A DNA stretch of 33,211 nt, from positions 1-33,211 of the forward strand of contig CAYHHI010000038.1 of NCBI GenBank assembly GCA_964356335.1, in the 5' to 3' direction. Below are positions 30,600 to 33,211 of this stretch, piece by piece; the first letter of the stretch is position 1, and every line of letters begins with the position of its first letter. Under the pieces are notes generated by a model, which had not been told where the DNA came from, did no database searches, and saw nothing but the letters and a program-made list of their open reading frames with translations. This DNA comes from CAYHHI01 sp964356335. Lineage in GTDB: Bacteria; Arandabacterota; Arandabacteria; Arandabacterales; Arandabacteraceae. A program made the position numbers and the translations under genes.

Positions 30600-31352
30600 A
30601 TGTCGGGACATTCGAAGTGGAGCACGATCAAGCGCAAGAAGGGTAAGGCCGATGCCGAGCGAGGCAGGGTCTTCACGAAGCTGATCAGAGAAATAGCGGT
30701 CGCTGCGCGCAATGGCGGGGGCGACGCCGACGCAAACCCGAGATTGAGAACCGCGGTGGATGCCGCCAGATCCGCCAACATGCCTACCATCAATATCGAC
30801 AAGGCGATCAAGCGAGGCACGGGAGAGCTGCCCGGGGTAAGCTACGAAGAGCAGACTTACGAGGGCTACGGCCCTCAGGGCATTGCCATCCTGGTTGAGA
30901 CGCTTACGGACAACAGGAACAGAACCACCTCGGAGATAAGGCATATCCTGGTGCGTAACGGCGGACACATGGGCGAGGTTGGCTGCGTCTCATGGATGTT
31001 TCACCAGAAAGGCTCCATAACCGTGGATAAGGGCAAGGTCCAGGAAGATGAGTTGATGACGGTCGCGCTTGACGCGGGCGCGGAGGACGTGAGCGACGAA
31101 AAGGAATTCTTCGAGATTATCACGGCGCCGGGGGACCTTGAGAAGGTCAAGAAGGCCTTGACTCAGGCCGGCGTTCCAATCTCGGTGGCACAGCTCGCGC
31201 GGTATCCGCAGACCTATGTCCCACTGGATACCAAGTCTGCAGAGCAGACCGTCAGACTGATGGATGCCATTGAGGAGCACGATGACGTCCAGAAGGTATA
31301 CTCCAATTTCGACATTCCCGATGAAATCATGGACAAGTTGGCCAAGGAATAG
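30600..31352 (+). CDS. yebC: YebC/PmpR-family protein
   Basis: YebC-family proteins were annotated as transcription regulators. Some members help ribosomes through proline-rich stretches. The 250-residue protein begins with the hallmark MSGHSKWSTIKRKKGKADAE. It contains GGDADANPRLRTAVDAAR, NIDKAIKRGTGE, YEGYGPQGIAILVE and EFFEIITAP, all typical. Length is normal and a GAGGA site precedes the ATG. It lies directly before ruvC, a very common arrangement, with only 3 bases between them. Confidence 0.96.
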   Translation: MSGHSKWSTIKRKKGKADAERGRVFTKLIREIAVAARNGGGDADANPRLRTAVDAARSANMPTINIDKAIKRGTGELPGVSYEEQTYEGYGPQGIAILVETLTDNRNRTTSEIRHILVRNGGHMGEVGCVSWMFHQKGSITVDKGKVQEDELMTVALDAGAEDVSDEKEFFEIITAPGDLEKVKKALTQAGVPISVAQLARYPQTYVPLDTKSAEQTVRLMDAIEEHDDVQKVYSNFDIPDEIMDKLAKE

Positions 31353-31355
31353 ACC

Positions 31356-31871
31356 ATGGTCATAATGGGAATCGATCCCGGCACCCGGCGAACGGGTTAT
31401 GCGGTCATAGAAACAGGCCGGGATGTCCCGTATCTTCTTGCGTGCGGGGCGCTCACGCCCTCTCCGCGCCGGTCCTTTCCAGAGCGTCTGCTCGAGATCT
31501 ACAGCGGGCTTGTCGAAGTTGTGGTGAGATTCAAGCCCGATGAGATGGCCGTTGAGAGCGTGTTCGTTAAGCACAACGTGAGCATCGCCCTCAAGATGGG
31601 CCACATGAGAGGCGTGGCGCTTCTTGTTGCAGCCCTTCATGATATTGCGGTAGGCGAATACTCCCCCGGCGAGATAAAGCTGGCCGTAGTCGGCAGCGGA
31701 TCGGCGTCCAAGGATCAGGTCAAGTTCATGGTGGTCGCTTTGCTGAGACTGGCAGACACGCCTTCCGAGGACGAGGCCGATGCTCTTGCAGTAGCCCTCT
31801 GCCATGCCCACAGGCGTAGAATTAGCGAGGATTCACCGCTTGATATCTTACATAAAAGGTACTCTTGTTGA
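31356..31871 (+). CDS. ruvC: Holliday junction endonuclease RuvC
   Basis: RuvC cuts Holliday junctions that RuvAB move. The 171-residue protein has GIDPGTRRTGYAV with the first catalytic Asp, MAVESVFVKHNVS with the Glu, and EDEADALAVALCHAHRR with the last two Asp. Length is standard. The ATG at 31356 or the ATG three codons on could start it. Its end overlaps the start of ruvA by 32 bases, which suggests coupling. Confidence 0.96.
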   Translation: MVIMGIDPGTRRTGYAVIETGRDVPYLLACGALTPSPRRSFPERLLEIYSGLVEVVVRFKPDEMAVESVFVKHNVSIALKMGHMRGVALLVAALHDIAVGEYSPGEIKLAVVGSGSASKDQVKFMVVALLRLADTPSEDEADALAVALCHAHRRRISEDSPLDILHKRYSC

Positions 31872-32436
31872 GAAAACCCCAGCCCGTATAGTTGTCGAAG
31901 CCAGTGGAGTCGGTCACGAGATTTTTGTTCCCCTTTCCAGCTATGACGCCCTTGGTTCCGTAGGCTCGGAGACCGTGGTCTACACTCATTTCCACGTCAG
32001 GGAGGACATCCACGAGCTCTTTGGGTTTGCAACGCCGAAGGAACGTTGGCTGTTCAAGTTGCTGATCAGTATTTCCGGTATTGGACCGCGCTCTGCCTTG
32101 ACCATATTGTCGGGAGCGAGCGTGGACGACTTCTGCGAGGCCGTTGTGAAGGAGGAGACGGATTTTCTCACTGCTATATCCGGTGTGGGGAGGAAGACCG
32201 CACAGCGCCTGATCATCGAGCTCAAGAGCAAGATCTCGCAGGAGGAAGTGCAGCTGGTGGGAGCTGATGCAAGCAAAGTGACGTCCAGGGATACGATATC
32301 CGAGGCGGTTCAGGCACTTGTCTCCCTTGGCTTCCCCGGCCACGTAGCCAGGAAGGCTGTCGAGAAGTGCGTGACCGAGACAGGCAAGGAATTCTGCGTC
32401 GAGGAGTTGGTGCGTGGTGCCCTCAAGAATACCTAA
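31840..32436 (+). CDS. ruvA: Holliday junction DNA-binding subunit RuvA
   Basis: RuvA tetramers hold the Holliday junction for RuvB. I start at the TTG 31840, preceded by GAGG about 9 bases upstream, because RuvA proteins normally begin MISYIxGxL. A longer ATG frame from 31804 adds 12 residues never seen in the family. The 198 residues have the OB domain (ISYIKGTLVEKTPARIVV, VREDIHELFGF). Two helix-hairpin-helix motifs follow (LISISGIGPRSALTIL, AISGVGRKTAQRLI), then the RuvB-binding domain III at the end (AVQALVSLGFPGHVARKAV). Confidence 0.95.
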   Translation: MISYIKGTLVEKTPARIVVEASGVGHEIFVPLSSYDALGSVGSETVVYTHFHVREDIHELFGFATPKERWLFKLLISISGIGPRSALTILSGASVDDFCEAVVKEETDFLTAISGVGRKTAQRLIIELKSKISQEEVQLVGADASKVTSRDTISEAVQALVSLGFPGHVARKAVEKCVTETGKEFCVEELVRGALKNT

Positions 32437-33211
32437 GAAGGATGCAAAGCCGGGCGGGCCAAGGATTGGTGGATCCGGGACCGGGGGTCTGGGCAGGAGT
32501 GGTGGATCAGGAATCGGAGGCCTGGGCAAGATTGGGGGTCCGGGAAGGATCGGAGGTCCGGGGAGGCTCGGGGGTCCGGGCAGGATAGAGGGTCCGGGCA
32601 GGATCACCAATCCCGAGATAACCGATGAGGAACGCGAATTCGACAAGAACCTGAGACCCAAGACCTTCGACGAGTTCATTGGGCAGGCCAAGCTGAAGGA
32701 GAACCTTAAAGTCTTCATCGAGGCTGCAAAGATGCGCGGCGAGGCGCTCGATCACGTGCTTTTCTATGGCCCGCCTGGGCTTGGAAAGACAACGCTTGCG
32801 GGCATCGTCGCCAACGAACTGGGCGTCGCGATCACGGCAACCTCGGGCCCCGTGATTGAGCGTCCCGGCGACCTTGCGGGCATGCTTACCAATCTCGCTG
32901 AGCGAAGCGTGCTCTTCATAGACGAGGTCCACAGGCTCAATCATGTTGTTGAGGAATACCTTTATCCGGCCATGGAGGATTTCACGCTTGATATCATGAT
33001 TGACAAGGGCCCGAGCGCACGCTCGATAAGGCTCAACCTCAACAAGTTCACCCTGATAGGGGCAACCACGCGAGCGGGGATGATAACCTCGCCGATGCGG
33101 GCAAGATTTGGGGTTGCGAGCAGGATCGGATTTTACCCGGCCGATGAGATTGAGGTGATCGTCCACAGATCAGCAGGCATCCTGGGGATAGACATTGATG
33201 ATGCCGGTGCG
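32414..33211 (+). CDS. ruvB: Holliday junction branch-migration ATPase RuvB with glycine-rich N-terminal extension (partial)
   Basis: RuvB is the AAA+ ring motor that drives branch migration. The frame is open to the window end. It starts at GTG 32414 (or GTG 32417), with GAGGAG 7 bases upstream and inside the end of ruvA. The RuvB core starts near residue 64 (ITNPEITDEEREFDKNLRP) and has GPPGLGKTT (Walker A), LFIDEVHRLN (Walker B) and IGATTRAGMI (sensor). No start codon with a ribosome site lies closer to the core. The first 63 residues are Gly/Pro/Arg-rich repeats coded by 18-bp units (see the repeat entry). RuvB proteins usually have only a short tail here, so this extension is unusual. 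Confidence 0.92.
   Translation, partial: MVPSRIPKKDAKPGGPRIGGSGTGGLGRSGGSGIGGLGKIGGPGRIGGPGRLGGPGRIEGPGRITNPEITDEEREFDKNLRPKTFDEFIGQAKLKENLKVFIEAAKMRGEALDHVLFYGPPGLGKTTLAGIVANELGVAITATSGPVIERPGDLAGMLTNLAERSVLFIDEVHRLNHVVEEYLYPAMEDFTLDIMIDKGPSARSIRLNLNKFTLIGATTRAGMITSPMRARFGVASRIGFYPADEIEVIVHRSAGILGIDIDDAGA
32453..32608 (+). repeat. Tandem 18-bp repeats coding a GGPGRI-type tail in RuvB
   Basis: Four clean 18-bp units start at 32537, 32555, 32573 and 32591, each beginning GGTCCGGG. They code GGPGRI, GGPGRL, GGPGRI-like and EGPGRI-like blocks. Degenerate units extend upstream to about 32453 (GGLGK, GGSGI, GGLGR). The frame is kept through all units. Confidence 0.9.

Noticed and set aside
31822..32718. 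A 298-codon minus-strand frame with Pro-rich repeats (ILPGPP).
   Set aside because: It is the mirror of the ruvA gene and the ruvB repeat tract.
1..33211. CRISPR array, tRNA, rRNA, transposase or integrase gene.
   Set aside because: None was seen by eye. I found no regularly spaced repeats and no protein with transposase or integrase motifs.

Overview
The window (about 57% GC by eye) looks like the chromosome of a Gram-negative, anaerobic bacterium, probably from an uncultured or poorly sampled phylum. A Tol-Pal operon shows an outer membrane. A heterodisulfide-reductase/fumarate-reductase-type cluster shows anaerobic redox metabolism. Gene order is not that of a familiar proteobacterium. 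The phylum is inference and cannot be fixed from this sequence alone.

Layout. (1) 1-3964, minus strand: tolQ-tolR-tolA/tonB-tolB-pal and the start of a ybgF/cpoB-like lipoprotein gene, tightly packed with a candidate promoter near 3935-3964. (2) 4047-21230, plus strand: a defence-type accessory island. It starts with a Panacea-domain antitoxin and RelE-like toxin behind a near-consensus promoter that contains inverted repeats. Gene debris follows (an ABC-2 permease tail and an aminotransferase head). Next is a 1718-residue protein that joins an archaeo-eukaryotic-type primase-polymerase (PrimPol) domain to a reverse transcriptase and ends in two hydrophobic segments. Then comes an overlapping type I restriction-modification operon (hsdM-hsdS-hsdR) with a fourth nuclease-like gene. 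Last are a NYN-domain gene set between two intrinsic terminators, a relic and a truncated copy of DUF1016/YhcG, a DUF3800 fragment, and an unassigned stretch holding a perfect 20-bp palindrome. (3) 21231-27294, plus: hdrC-hdrB-hdrA, an iron-sulfur protein like TfrB/FrdB, and a flavoprotein like FrdA/TfrA. (4) 27328-33211, plus: a second-type elongation factor G (fusA2-like), a TIM-barrel sugar isomerase/epimerase-like protein, yebC, ruvC, ruvA and the 5' part of ruvB. This ruvB has an unusual glycine-rich repeat extension at its N terminus.

How it works together. TolQRA-TolB-Pal should form the envelope-constriction machine. The Hdr/Frd cluster should form one soluble or membrane-associated electron-transfer complex, possibly coupling thiol/disulfide or bifurcating chemistry to a fumarate-type acceptor. 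RuvABC process Holliday junctions. The island between the two housekeeping blocks collects anti-phage and toxin-antitoxin genes. Its PrimPol-RT megaprotein is the best candidate for an undescribed or poorly described system. No CRISPR array, tRNA, rRNA or complete transposase was seen.
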